DNA of 64,000 nucleotides from Sarcophilus harrisii (taxonomy: Eukaryota; Chordata; Mammalia; Dasyuromorphia; Dasyuridae). Position numbers and translations under genes: made by a program. Under the pieces are notes generated by a model. It was not told where the DNA came from. It saw only the letters and a list, made by a program, of their open reading frames with translations, and made no database searches. Where the stretch lies: the NCBI RefSeq assembly GCF_902635505.1, contig NC_045426.1:306912874-306976873 (forward strand). The letters run 5' to 3'. This document shows, in pieces, positions 23,666 through 34,276 of this stretch (position 1 is its first letter; the number at the start of each line of letters is the position of its first letter).

Positions 23666-24245
23666 ATGATGATGATGATGATAAAGGCACCTCCCAGTTC
23701 AAGGTCTCAACCATTCCAGCCAAATTCTCTAGCTCAGTGCTTCCTAGGTACTTAGTGATAGGGCTACAAACACTAAACTGAGGCAGTCTCTTCTCCCAGG
23801 GAGCTTTTATTTTAATTTGAGAGGCAATAGAAAAGTGGTGGCTAACTTAAAGGGAATTATGGCCCAGAAGGTGGAACAATAAGCAATGAATACCTCCTCT
23901 TTTCCAGAGGCAATGTTAGTGCTGATTTTGGAGCCATTTTCAGAGAGACCAGTGGATGGCAGAGCTATGGGACAGCAGCGGTGCAGAAAACTAGCTGAGC
24001 CCTAAATCCTTCTAAGAGTAGTCTCTGAAGGTCCAATTTGGAGGGGGAAGCTGACACTTGGAGGCCACTAATACAAAGATTTATAAATATGAAAGGGAAG
24101 GAGGAAAGAGTCAGGAAGATAAGAGCAAAAATGGGAAGATGGGAACAAAGATTTGAAAAGTTGATCCCATCTACAAGGGTGAAACTAAGGAGAGAAAGGA
24201 AGCTTGCTGTCTGAGATCGAGAGAAAAGCTTGGCAATTACCCAGA

Positions 24246-24259
24246 GTGCCCCCTAGTTT
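24246..24259 (-). promoter_or_regulatory. CTCF-like motif
   Basis: Minus strand aaactagggggcac fits the CTCF core CCASYAGRKGGCRS at 12 of 14 positions by my reading. The motif is from established CTCF consensus; occupancy is inference. Confidence 0.35.
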
Positions 24260-24345
24260 GGGGCAGTAAGCATGATAAGTAGAGATGAGGGCTTGATTGC
24301 CCACTCCTAATCCTTACTACTAAATAAGGTCAGGCATTGACTGCA

Positions 24346-24359
24346 GCATCCCCTAGTGG
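24346..24359 (-). promoter_or_regulatory. CTCF-like motif
   Basis: Minus strand ccactaggggatgc, 12 of 14 positions of the CTCF core, same orientation as the motif 100 bp upstream. Two adjacent co-oriented motifs are more suggestive than one. Confidence 0.35.
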
Positions 24360-24529
24360 CTACACCAAAACTTAATGTGAATTCAAGCTGGATATTTGGA
24401 TTTAGAGGAGGAATCCCAGGTAAAGACAGACCAAGACAAACCTCACTAATGTCATAATTTGCCTAAGAGACCAGGCTTATATGATACCTATTAAAAGGCA
24501 GGCTTGTTCCTCTATTCTCAAATCAGCAC

Positions 24530-24705
24530 TGTAGAAAAGAGCACTGGTTCTGGAATCAGAAAAACCAGATTCTAATCTTACCTATGATATTGGACAGATC
24601 ACTTAACCTTCCCAAACCTTGGTTTCCTCATTTGTAAAATGAGGACATTGGGTTATATTGCCTTTGCTATCCTTTCTAGCTCCAAATCTCTGATTTTATT
24701 GACCA
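24530..24705 (+). repeat. MIR-like CORE-SINE
   Basis: 'ggttctggaatcagaaaaac', 'acagatcacttaaccttccc', 'ttggtttcctcatttgtaaa', and the tail 'ctagctccaaatctctgatt'. Confidence 0.75.
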
Positions 24706-25258
24706 CTTAGTGACAACCCATTATATCAAACTATCTTCCTGTTAGCAGAAAATTTGGTATCTGAAATGGATGACAAATTATATAAAAGTACAGTTATCAA
24801 GAATTTCAGGACTTCTAGAAATGTATAAATCTAATTTTTACTTCTTTGAGACTTCCCAAGTAGAAGACCAAGAATCATTAATTGACTGAGTTCATTAAGG
24901 CCAGCTCTAAGCAATTTAACCAGGCATTTAATCCTAGTAAGAATAATACTCGGACCAAAAAGTTTTAAGTTAGATTCTCCTCTTTGGGAGCAGCTAGTTT
25001 TATAATCAGCAAACTAGTGAATTATCAGTGCCAAGCCTCATCTCCTAGCCCTCCGGTATCCATCCTACCTACAGTTAATTCATGTTCACTATATGTTGAA
25101 ATGGCTAATTTGATAATCTCCCCAATTTGATCCTTCTTTTCATTTATTACCTGGTTTCTCCTGACTAGCCAATGTGAATAAATCAAAAGTCCAATAAATC
25201 AAGAATACAACAGCAAGAATTTGGAGTCTTGACTAATAATAAGACTAATACAGAGAAC
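24705..25258. other. Unclassified sequence
   Basis: No recognised repeat and no convincing reading frame. Confidence 0.3.
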
Positions 25259-25690
25259 TGTTATGGGCCAGAACTCTGAACTTGAAACAAAGGATTCTTA
25301 CAAAGTACTAAGTCAGTGGAATTGATAGAGACAATGGTTATCTAATTTAGCATGGTTCAGTACGATTGATCTGATCCTACAAGGAGATCTTATGGGGCAG
25401 AACGTGAAACAAGGTACTAAGTGGAATTGGGGAGACATTGGTTAAATCTAGTTTAGCATTGATTTAATCCTACAACAAATAATGGTTTCCTAGTGATATA
25501 ATGATTGATGAATACTCAGTGTGGAACATATAAGCTAGAAGCTCTCAGGGCCGGGAGAGACAAGCTCACTAGAAGCTCTCAGAGGCTAAGACAGATTCAT
25601 TCCATTGTCTACCTTTGTTGTGGCTGGAGGCTGAAACACAAACCCTTGGAATTTGGAGAGATTCAGAAGCCAGAGAATGCTACTCCATAA
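25259..25690 (+). mobile_element. LTR, same family as 21412-22132
   Basis: A retroviral LTR fossil beginning tgttatgggccagaac. It shares with the minus strand of 21412-22132 the blocks 'gttatctaatttagcatggt' (one base different), 'gatctgatcctacaaggaga' and 'gaaacaaggtactaagt'. It is more diverged and its 3' limit is uncertain. A 15-bp direct repeat, actagaagctctcag (near 25530 and 25570), lies inside. No adjacent internal region is recognised, so it looks like a decayed solo LTR. Confidence 0.65.
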
Positions 25691-25964
25691 AACTTGATCC
25701 AGAAACAAATGGGAAAGGTTCTGAGAAATACATTGACTGATGAACATACTGTAGGGAAAGTTCTTGCTTTGAATGATCCTAGAAGTGCTACAAATGTAGA
25801 GTTCAATTATATGTATCTATAATAATCTATTTCAAATGAACGAAGATAAGTGCTCAGATCAGATCACCAGAATGGACCTGTCATTGAAAGAGGAGAAGGA
25901 GAAAGAAGGGAGATGGGAAGGAGAGAAAAGGGAGAAAGACAGACACCAGAGACAGAGACAGAAA

Positions 25965-25965
25965 C

Positions 25966-25998
<33 letters not shown>

Positions 25999-25999
25999 A

Positions 26000-26062
<63 letters not shown>
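25965..26062. repeat. (GA)n microsatellite
   Basis: About 100 bp of GA dinucleotide with a few A-rich interruptions. Arginine/glutamate and serine/leucine open frames across it are artefacts of the repeat. Confidence 0.97.
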
Positions 26063-26064
<2 letters not shown>

Positions 26065-26104
26065 ACCTGTTGAATTGATAGGAAGATCAGTTCTAAGAAA
26101 TTAA

Positions 26105-26735
26105 GTGACTGGCCCACACACAAGTTATGAACATTAAAGGTAAAATTTAAAGAAGGGTGCACTGACTACAAAACAGTACTCCTTGCTCTGTGAAGTACTG
26201 TCTCTCTTCATAAGATAAACCAAACTCCTTCCTCTTTCCAGTGATGATCTTTACTCATGTAGTGTCATAGTGAATATATTAGTTAGGAAATTCATGATCA
26301 GCACAAGAAATGGCTTAGTAGAATAGCATAAATGAAGGAAAATAAGCAGAGAACATGAGTGTTCCATTTATACCTTTGAAACACAAAAAAAAAAAATTTA
26401 AAGGAAAGACACTAGCTCAAGCATCTTTGTCTGAGTCCTTTGTGAAGAACCTATGACCAGACATTAGCAATAATAATAGGATACTTATATGAATTGTCAT
26501 TTAGTTTTTTTCTTGTTTTAAAATGTTTGTTTCATTTTTTTTTTTATTCTGGACTTAACACCAAAGAAAATATATGTTTCCATATGCATTGTTGAATAAA
26601 AAGATGAAACTATAAATGTAGACCTTGTTTTCTTTTAAATTATATATTAAAAGTCAACCTGTAACTTTTTTCCTTTCTTTTTAAAAAGAGGGTTTTTTTG
26701 GTACACAACAAACAGAGCTCGGGGTAGGGGGGTTA
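26105..26735. other. Unclassified sequence
   Basis: The first ~100 bp resemble a MIR end ('ttaagtgactggcccacac'). The rest is AT-rich with no family or gene recognised. Confidence 0.3.
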
Positions 26736-26739
26736 ATGG

Positions 26740-27250
26740 TATTTTATTTTTCCCAATTACTTGGGATCTTGTTTTTTAACAATTTTTTTAGATAATTTTT
26801 AACATTTAATTTTTGTAAAAATTTCAGTTTCAATTTTCTCCCTCATTCCCTTCCTTACTTTTCCCCTTGCTAAAAGGATAAGCAATTTCATATAGGTTAT
26901 ACATGGCAATCATCTAAAACATTTCCATATTCATTATCTTATGAAAGAAAAAAACAGAAAAGGAAAAAAAAACATTTAAAAATACAGTAAAATTAGTATG
27001 CTTCAATCTGCATTCAGACTCCATCATTTCTTCCTCTGAATGGGGATATCATTTTTTATCATGAGCCCTTTGGAATTGTCTTGGATCATTTTGTTCCTGA
27101 GAAGAAATCATTCATAGTTGATCACCACACACTGTTGTTGTTGTTATTGTGTACAATGTTCTCCTGATTCTGCTCATTTCACTTTGCATCAGTTCATATA
27201 AGTCTTTTCAGGCAACCTCTAACTTTCAAAGCTGTCCTGATTGTGATTTC
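26740..27250 (-). repeat. Old L1 3' end
   Basis: Antisense: 'tattttatttttcccaatta' (3' terminus), 'ggataagcaatttcatatag', 'gaattgtcttggatcatttt' and 'ctgctcatttcactttgcat', matching the order in the copy at 54690-55690. Confidence 0.7.
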
Positions 27251-27359
27251 TTCTGACTTTCTGTTCTCTTGTCCTTTTGTGGGAAGGTGTAAGAAAGGAA
27301 ATTCTATCCCTAATCTCCTCCCGTTCCTTGGCGGGGAAAATGTCTAGGGGAGAAATCCT

Positions 27360-27880
27360 TATATCAAAGTGTTTTTTAAAATTTATTTTATTTAGTCAAA
27401 TCAAATCAAGCAAACCCCCCCTCCTTGTCCATATCAATAAATGTATGTCTTATTTTGCCTATTGAGTCCATCACATTCCTATCAGGAAGTGGATAGCTTA
27501 CTTTTTCATTGGTCATCTGGAGTCATGTATAGTCATTTCATTGATCAGAGTTCTATTTTTCAAAATTGTTCTTTACAATACTGTTGTATATATTGTTCTC
27601 TTAATTCTGTTCATTCTGCATCAGTTCATACATCTGTTCCCAATTTTCTCTGAAGTCTTTCCTTTATCATTTCTTATGGTACAATAATATTGTATCATAT
27701 TGTCATGTGATAATTTATTTAGCCATTAATTAATTGATGGGCTCCCCCTCATTTCCAATTTGTTATTACCAAAGAGTTTCTATAAATATTTTTGTATGTA
27801 TGAGTTCTTTTCTTTTTTCTTTGATCATTTTAGGGTATAGGTCCAACAGTAACATAACTGGGGTTAAAGGATAAAGGTTG
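27360..27880 (-). repeat. Old L1 3' end, subfamily E
   Basis: Antisense: 'ctattgagtccatcacattc', 'attggtcatctggagtcatg', 'attgatcagagttctatttt', 'ttatttagccattaattaat', 'atttttgtatgtatgagttc'. It covers the 3' UTR and the ORF2 C-terminus; no frame survives. Confidence 0.7.
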
Positions 27881-27904
27881 ATGGAAGCAATATAAATATT
27901 CTTT

Positions 27905-28095
27905 CTTTTTTGATCCTCACAATTAATCAGTGAAATAGATGGCTCATTTTATAAATGAGAAAACTGAAATTTAGAGGTTAAATGACTTGCCCAAGGTCAC
28001 ACCACTGGTAAGCATCTTAAGAAGGATTTAAAATCAGTCTTTTTAATTCCAAGTCCAACACTCTATTCACTCCTGCTATTTAATTACCCCTCTGA
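27905..28095 (-). repeat. MAR1/MIR-type SINE
   Basis: 'gatcctcacaattaatcagt', 'ttataaatgagaaaactgaa', 'gacttgcccaaggtcacacc' then the decayed head. Antisense. Confidence 0.75.
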
Positions 28096-28142
28096 GGTAC
28101 CTTCTAACTCTAGATCTCTGACCTTCTTGTAACTAGCTTGTC

Positions 28143-28460
28143 AGAAATAGTTTCTTTCTTTTCTCTCTTTCTTTCTCTTTTTTCTTTCTTCCTTCCTCCC
28201 TTCTTCCCACCTTCCCTATCTCTCTCTCTTTCTTCCCTTCTTTCTTTCTTTCCTTCTTTCTTTCTTCCATTCTTTTTTCTTTCTTCCCTTTCTTTCTTTC
28301 TTTCTTTTTCCCTTTCTTCCTTCCTTCCTTCCTTTCTTTCTTTTTTTTTCTTTCTTTCTTTTTTCATCCCTTCTGTCTTTCTTTCTTCCCTTCTTTCTTT
28401 TTTCCCTTCTTTCTTTCTTCCCTTCTTTCTTTTTTTCTTTCCTTTCTTTCTTTCTTTTGC
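28143..28460. repeat. Polypyrimidine TTTC/TTCC tract
   Basis: Over 300 bp almost purely C/T on the + strand, built from TTTC, TTCC and TTCCC units. Long open frames on both strands here are low-complexity (Ser/Phe/Leu and Lys/Glu/Arg) and not genes. Homopurine-homopyrimidine tracts of this length can form triplex DNA. Confidence 0.97.
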
Positions 28461-28539
28461 ATTCTCCCATCCTGGGACTGACTTTGCCATCAAGAACTAG
28501 TCAGTCAGTATAAAGAAAAGGGGCCTAAGTATCATTCTT

Positions 28540-28550
28540 GCGCAGGGGCC

Positions 28551-28607
<57 letters not shown>
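28540..28607 (-). pseudogene. RNU6 pseudogene: U6 snRNA retrocopy, 3'-truncated, tailless
   Basis: Read on the minus strand from 28607 it matches U6 snRNA nucleotides 1-68 with one change, C6 to T (GTGCTTGCTTCGGCAGCACA...). The remaining ~39 nucleotides are absent and there is no poly(A). A perfect 16-bp target duplication, cctaagtatcattctt, flanks it (28524-28539 and 28608-28623), which shows LINE-type insertion. The last bases of the duplication (AAG on the minus strand) equal U6 positions 69-71, so the junction has a 3-nt microhomology. It has no upstream PSE or TATA evident, so it is not expected to be expressed as U6. Confidence 0.95.
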
Positions 28608-28608
<1 letters not shown>

Positions 28609-28624
28609 CTAAGTATCATTCTTA

Positions 28625-29380
28625 GAACTATCTGTGAAAACCAGCTCTCATCTAAAAAAGACCCTCCTCCTTCCAGTCTTCCCAGGGCAACGCTTTTCCT
28701 TGAACACCAGAGGGCACACTTTATAATTCCATAAGCATAAAATTATTGAGAATATGAAGAATGATTTTATAAGGAATCCTAACTTGAGGAAAACAGTGAC
28801 AATTTCAACCTTTTTTGTGAATCTGAAGAGCCAAGATTAGCCGTTCTTAACAAAGCTACACATCAGGAGAAACAGAGAACAAAAGATAACTGCAGTTTTG
28901 AGTTTTAAATAGAAATTCTAGCAGAGTTTGCTGTGTTTGATGATGATGAACTTAGTCTCTGAATGTATCGGGGAAAACTTTTAGTTTTTCAATTATTCAC
29001 TATCACTCAGAAAACTAAAAACTTTTGACACTGCTTACAATTTAGAATATTATCCTAAAAGAATTACTTGTAAAGTTGAATAAGAATTTAATAATTGTTT
29101 CCAAAGATCTGGAAGGTGTGATGAAGTGCAGTGATGTCATTAAAAACAGAACTTTGCAGGTTTCTGTTTATCTAGAAAACCACAGATTAACATTACCTAT
29201 GTTGTATTGTATTTTTATTTATTTTGTTAAGTTTTCCCCAATTACATTTTAATGTTTGGAGATATACTTGGGGACTGAAACAAACTGGGAATTTGATACC
29301 TCTGGTATAAAAGTTACATGAGCATTCTTCCTGCTTAAAAATAATACATTCCTACAAGCTGGATGAGAATGGGTATTGTC
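28625..29380. other. Mostly unique sequence
   Basis: Contains a + strand CTCF-like motif at 28704-28717 and a short antisense L1 3' terminus at about 29205-29255 (ttaagttttccccaattaca). The remainder is unrecognised. Confidence 0.35.
28704..28717 (+). promoter_or_regulatory. CTCF-like motif
   Basis: acaccagagggcac fits the CTCF core CCASYAGRKGGCRS at 13 of 14 positions. It lies 80 bp beyond the U6 insertion in non-repetitive sequence. Confidence 0.45.
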
Positions 29381-29755
29381 TAAGAATGCCGGACTAAGAG
29401 TTAGAAATCACAGTTTGCCTCAAACATTAGATGGCACATTTGAGCTCTCAAAATTTCAGCTTCATCATCTGTAAAATAGGAATAATATTGTGTGTGAGTT
29501 CAGTGTACTACCTCTAAAACACTGTTGAGTCTTTTCTAACAGTGGCTCCGTTAAGTCATTTTTTTAGCAAAAACACTGGAGTGGTTTTTATCTTATCTAC
29601 CTCATTTTCTAGATGAGGAACTGAGGCAAACAGGATTAAATAACTTGCCCAAGTCACACACACAGCTAGTATCTATGTTCAAATTTGAACTCATTAAGGT
29701 AGTTTTCCTGATTCTTAATCTATTATTCTATCTACTGTGCCATCTAGCTGCTTCT
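29380..29755. repeat. MIR fragment then RTE-tailed SINE
   Basis: 29380-29525 is a sense MIR-like fragment ('cagcttcatcatctgtaaaa'). 29527-29755 is an antisense RTE-tailed SINE ('aaaaacactggagtggtttt', 'gatgaggaactgaggcaaac', 'ctactgtgccatctagctgc'). Confidence 0.7.
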
Positions 29756-29939
29756 GATACATACTACAAAGATAATCTGGATTCTTTAGCTTTTCAAAGT
29801 TCCCAGGGAATTCTCTGAGACTGTTCATAGTAGAATAATGTTGATCTACATTGATCAAAGAAGTTTCTTCATTTAGGAGTATTTTACAGCAATAAAATAA
29901 AAAAAAAATAGTTAAATAAAAATCTCTGTAGTTGTTATT

Positions 29940-30775
29940 TCACAGAGTTGTAAAGATAAAATAAGAATATATGTCCAGTGCACTAATGTGCTGTTGGTGG
30001 AATTGTAAATTGATATTACTATTCTGGAGAACAATTTGGTACCATGCCCAAAAGCAATCAAACTGGACATACCCTTTGACTCCCAATACCATTATGAGGG
30101 ATGTTTCCCAAACAGATGACAAAAAAGAGAAAAGGCACTATAGAAGCTTTTTTCATGATGGTAAATATTAGAAATTGAGAGGATGCATCAATCAAGAGAT
30201 GACTGGATAGGCTGTAGTATATCAATGTAATGGAATACTATTGTGCAATAAGAAATAATGAACAGGCAGATTTCAGAAAAACCTGAAAAGACGAAATTTA
30301 ATGCAAAGTGAAATAAGCAAACCATGAAAACATTATACGCAGTGTTAGAAACACTGTGTGATGATCAACTATGAATGACACAACTCTTCTTAGCAAAACA
30401 ATGATTCAAAACAAGTACAAAAGACTCATGGAGGAAAATGCTATCCATAACCAAATAAAGAACTGAAAGATGCTCAAAGCATATTGAAACATGCTTTTTT
30501 TCACTCATTTTATTCTTCCTCATGGTTTGGTTTTTTTGGTTTGTTTGGTTGGTCTTTCACAACTGTGATTAATATGTAAATGTTTTACCTGATAACAAAT
30601 GTATAAACTATATCAAAATGCCTGCCATCTATGGAAGAGGGGAGGGGACAGAGGGAGGGAAATTTTGGAACTCAAAATCTTGTAAAAATAAATGTTAAAA
30701 ATTGTCTTGCTATGTAACTGGGGGGAGGGGAGGAATAAAATACTATTTAAAATTTTTTAAATTAAAAAATGTTCA
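29940..30775 (+). repeat. Old L1 3' part, subfamily B
   Basis: Sense ORF2 C-terminus (LCCWWNCKL-like at 29975-30040; 'gtaatggaatactattgtgc') followed by a subfamily B 3' UTR ('ggaactcaaaatcttgtaaa', 'aataaaatactatttaaaat'). Frames are broken throughout. Confidence 0.85.
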
Positions 30776-30864
30776 ATGCTTCACACTCTTTAAAGTGGCA
30801 TGTAAATATCTGTTATTACTTTTGCATTTCCACTATTAATAAATCATCCTCTTGCCTTAAAGGT

Positions 30865-31513
30865 TTCTGCTTCTGTATAACCCTGAATAAGTCCTTTTAT
30901 CTCTCTGGGCCTCAGTTTCTTCATCTATAAAATGAGAAGGTTAAACTATAAGGTAAAAAAAAAAACTAGAGATGATGATCATAGCAAAAAAATTTAGGGA
31001 AATATGATGAGTTTTTTTGTTTGTTTGTTTTTTAAGTAGCATCTATCCTGAGGAAAAAGAACTATTTGGCCTCAGAGAATAAAACCAGAAAGAATAGCAA
31101 TAAACTAAGGAGCTTAAAGATTGCCTTCAAACTCTGAGATTCTAAAATCCTGGTATTAAATGAACTCTGAGATTTTCCAATGAATTACTAACTAAAGGAA
31201 TGAATAAATAAATGTATACAAGACACTTTTAATTTTTATCTTTATTATTAATATCTTCTCCATCACTTTCTTAAATCTAGACAATTAATAAATCAATAAT
31301 TCAAGACCTGATTTCTGGCATTTGCCAATTTCTGAGGTATAAATACTCAACTGCAAATCAACAATTGGCTTTTCTGAATAGGTTCCAGTTGACTCTTCTT
31401 AAATACATGGCCATGTTCTAAGGGACTCCAACTCTGTACTCACTTGAGACAGGTTCATCAGGGTGCTAAATCTTAAAGAGAAAGAGTAGTGAGGTTTCTT
31501 TCTTTAAATGACA
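30865..31513. other. MIR fragment, then unclassified
   Basis: 30865-30985 is a sense MIR-like CORE ('cctcagtttcttcatctata'). 31025-31513 holds nothing I recognise apart from short T and A runs. Confidence 0.4.
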
Positions 31514-31704
31514 CAGGGGTCCTCAAACTTTTTAAATAGGGGGCCAGTTCACTGTCCCTCAGACTGTTGGAGGGCTGGACTATAGTAAAAACAAAAAGTT
31601 TGTTTTGTGGGCCTTTAAATAAAGAAACTTCATAGCCCTGGGTGAGGGGAAAATTGTCCTCAGCTGTCTCATCTGGCCCGCGGGCTGTAGTTTGAGGACC
31701 CCTG
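31514..31704. mobile_element. 191-bp non-autonomous hAT element
   Basis: Terminal inverted repeats caggggtcctcaaact (left) and agtttgaggacccctg (right) are a perfect 16-bp match. The interior has paired 'gggccagttcactgtccctc' and 'tggcccgcgggc' blocks typical of OposCharlie1 (OC1)-like hAT elements, a family known for patchy horizontal spread among tetrapods. The 8-bp flanks aaatgaca and aatttaga agree at 5 of 8 bases, consistent with an aged 8-bp target duplication. No transposase. Confidence 0.85.
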
Positions 31705-31904
31705 AATTTAGAAGTTTATCCCAGGAGTAATTCTGTGAAAATCTCAAAGCCTAGATATGGCTAATGTTTGGGGCATCTCCAGCATCCATTTTAGAAAAGT
31801 TCTCCAAGTCCAATATTGATATCAGGTATTAAATAAGAATGTTTTTGAAAGGGAACAACCATTTGTCATGGAGATGTGCTGATACACTAATGTGAAGGTA
31901 ACCC

Positions 31905-32640
31905 AAAGGCTATAAAAATGTGAATACCTCTTGATCCATCAGTGTTACTACTTTATCTATATCCCAAGGGAATCATAAAGAAGGGGAAAGGACCCACATG
32001 TGCAAAAATGTTTATAGCAGTACTTTTTGTGGTGGCAAATAACTGGAAAATGAGTGGTTGCCCATCAACTGGGGAATGGCTGAATAACTTACGGTATATG
32101 AATGTAATGGAATACCATTTTTCTATAAGAAATGATGAGCAGGTTGTTTTCAGAAAAGCCTGGACTTACATGAACTGATGTTGGGTGAAGTGAGCAGAAC
32201 TGGAAAAAACATTGCACACAGTAACAGCAAGATTGTGTAATGATTAACTATGATAGACTTAAATATTCTCAACAATTCAATGATGCAAGGCAATTTTAAT
32301 AAACTTTGGGTGGAAAATGCCATCATCATTTAGAGAAAGAACTATGGAGACTGAATGCAAATCAAAGCATACTATTTTCACCCTTTTCGTTTTTGCTTTT
32401 TTGCTTTTATGTGTTTTTTTTCCTTTTCTTTCCTAACATAACTCATATGGAAATATACTAAAAATGAATGTACATGTATAACCTATACTAAATTACTTGC
32501 TATTATGAGGAGGGAAGCTATAAAGGAAGGAGGGAAGAAAAAAAATGAACTCAAAATCTTACAAAAATGAAAATTGAAAACTATCTTTTGCATGTAATTG
32601 GAAAAATAACATACTTAAAATATTTTTTTAAAGAAACAAC
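31905..32640 (+). repeat. Old L1 3' part, subfamily B
   Basis: Sense ORF2 C-terminus with an open stretch at 31942-32178 (LYPKGIIKKGKGPTC, VVANNWKMSGCPSTGEWLN, MEYHFSIRNDEQ) and a subfamily B 3' UTR ending near 'aaaataacatacttaaaat'. It is 5'-truncated and non-functional. Confidence 0.85.
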
Positions 32641-32739
32641 AACAAAAAATTACAGTTTAACCTAGCACTATGAACTGAACCAGTAAGAAGGGAAAGAAAA
32701 ACATCTGACTTACTTTCTCAGTTCTTACCCTCTTATCCC

Positions 32740-33210
32740 AGCTCTAAGAAATGGACCAGGAGGTTGTTTGTTTCTGTTTGTATGATTTGTATGTCTCAGT
32801 TTGTCTCCACTGGACCCACCACACCCAGGAGTTCAAGCCATGGCACCCTTAGAGCCAGAATTTCAGATGAGACGTTGCAGTCACCCAGCCCAGCAGGGAA
32901 ACCCAGAGAAGACAGGATACTAGGGATTCAAATCCAAAAGAGGCTTTGGACTCAGAATTGACTGTGCTTTATATGAACCAACCTAACTCTGAACCTAATC
33001 CCCTTTCCCTCTTTAGAGATTGAGGGCACACAGATAGAAAAGATGATTAAGCCTCTTGTGTTGGGGTTATCAGTTTACACATTTGTTGATACACCTTTGA
33101 AGTAAATATTTCTTTGTAAAATATAATTCCTTAGTAGGTAGCTGGAGCTAAGTTGCAGGGAATCTCCTACAATTGAGGGAATATTTTTGGTGAGTATTGG
33201 AACCATTAGC
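32740..33210 (+). mobile_element. Possible LTR fossil
   Basis: Has the feel of a retroviral LTR (ERVL-like): a 5' section rich in 'gtatgtctcagtttgtctcc', a middle 'gccagaatttcagatgagac', and a 3' section 'cctcttgtgttggggttatc' through 'gaagtaaatatttctttg'. I found no clear terminal duplication or TG...CA ends, so family and limits are uncertain. Confidence 0.35.
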
Positions 33211-34165
33211 AAAGAGCTCTATATTTCCCAAACCTCCTAAATAGTACTGGAGAACTTTAGGGGAGGAGTGAAATGTAACCTACCTGGCCTTCAGACACTA
33301 GAGCCAAGAAAGTCAGTGTTACATATAAACCACTTTGTAAAACCTTAAAGCTCCTTATAATGTTAGCTAGCTATTCTAAGACACTAAATGAGTTCCTCTA
33401 TCTCTGAAAAGAAGTTGAAGATCCCCTTAAAATACAAATATCTCAAGGAAAGATTGGCAGTTTAAGTATTATCCAGCATTTACACCATTTCTAAAGGTTT
33501 GGGTAGGAGATGGAAAAAAAGGAACGTTAGCTCCCAGGATGTCCAAAGTTTTATGTATTTGTGGAAGGAGAAGGAAGAAATTCAGAAAAGGGACTCAGGA
33601 CTATCCTTTTATAGTACCCTTTCACAATTTTGCCTAGGGTCATTCTTGTTGGAAGGGAAATGGTCTATAAACAAAGTTTAACTGCAATATATGCTACAGC
33701 TATTTGTTCTTCTAATTCCACTCTCTATCAAAATGATGCAAAGGAATGAAATGACTAAAAAGAAAAAAACTGTAAAACACTCTCAGTTCCTCATAGGGAA
33801 CTTAGAGGCTGCAATAGACACCCCCACTTTACTCCTCCTCAGGACTGGAAGATACTTCTTAAAAATTCTCTTATTCCCTGAAAAGCTGATTAAAATAAGA
33901 ACTCCAGTCCCAAAACAAATAAGCTATTGGGAATTGATTCCAAATTCTTTAGCTGTCTATTAAAGTTGTGTTTATTCTGAGAACTCCTGCATTTCATATG
34001 ATAAAAATGGCCCTTAGGGAACTCATTTGTCTGACCCCTAGGATAGCAGTTCCTTATCAGGCAGGTAAAGGTCTGCAATTACCTCATTTCCCTCTCTCTG
34101 GTTGGGCAGGTAGAAAGCAATTTCCTCTCATTGAAGAGGATAATCTACTTTTTTTTTACCCTTGA
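33210..34165. other. Unclassified sequence
   Basis: No family recognised. Open frames of 60-90 codons occur on both strands (for example + 33691-33963) without recognisable motifs. It could hold another decayed LTR or unique intronic DNA. Confidence 0.3.
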
Positions 34166-34236
34166 TACAAAGAGTTCTAAAACTGGGCATACTCTTTGAC
34201 ATAGCAATACCTCTACTATGTCTATATCCCAAAGAG

Positions 34237-34276
<40 letters not shown>

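Larger units (their letters stand above)
23690..24530. other. Unique sequence with two CTCF-like motifs
   Basis: Repeat-free as far as I can tell and slightly less AT-rich than its surroundings. It contains two antisense CTCF-like motifs 100 bp apart (24246-24259 and 24346-24359). A candidate regulatory segment. Confidence 0.35.

Noticed and set aside
25836-26162. Arg/Glu-rich and Ser/Leu-rich open frames
   Set aside because: Translation of a (GA)n microsatellite.
28110-28500. Open frames of 84-127 codons on both strands
   Set aside because: Translation of a polypyrimidine tract; low complexity only.
33499-34165. Open frames of 60-90 codons as genes
   Set aside because: No recognisable motifs, overlapping frames on both strands, and lengths expected by chance.
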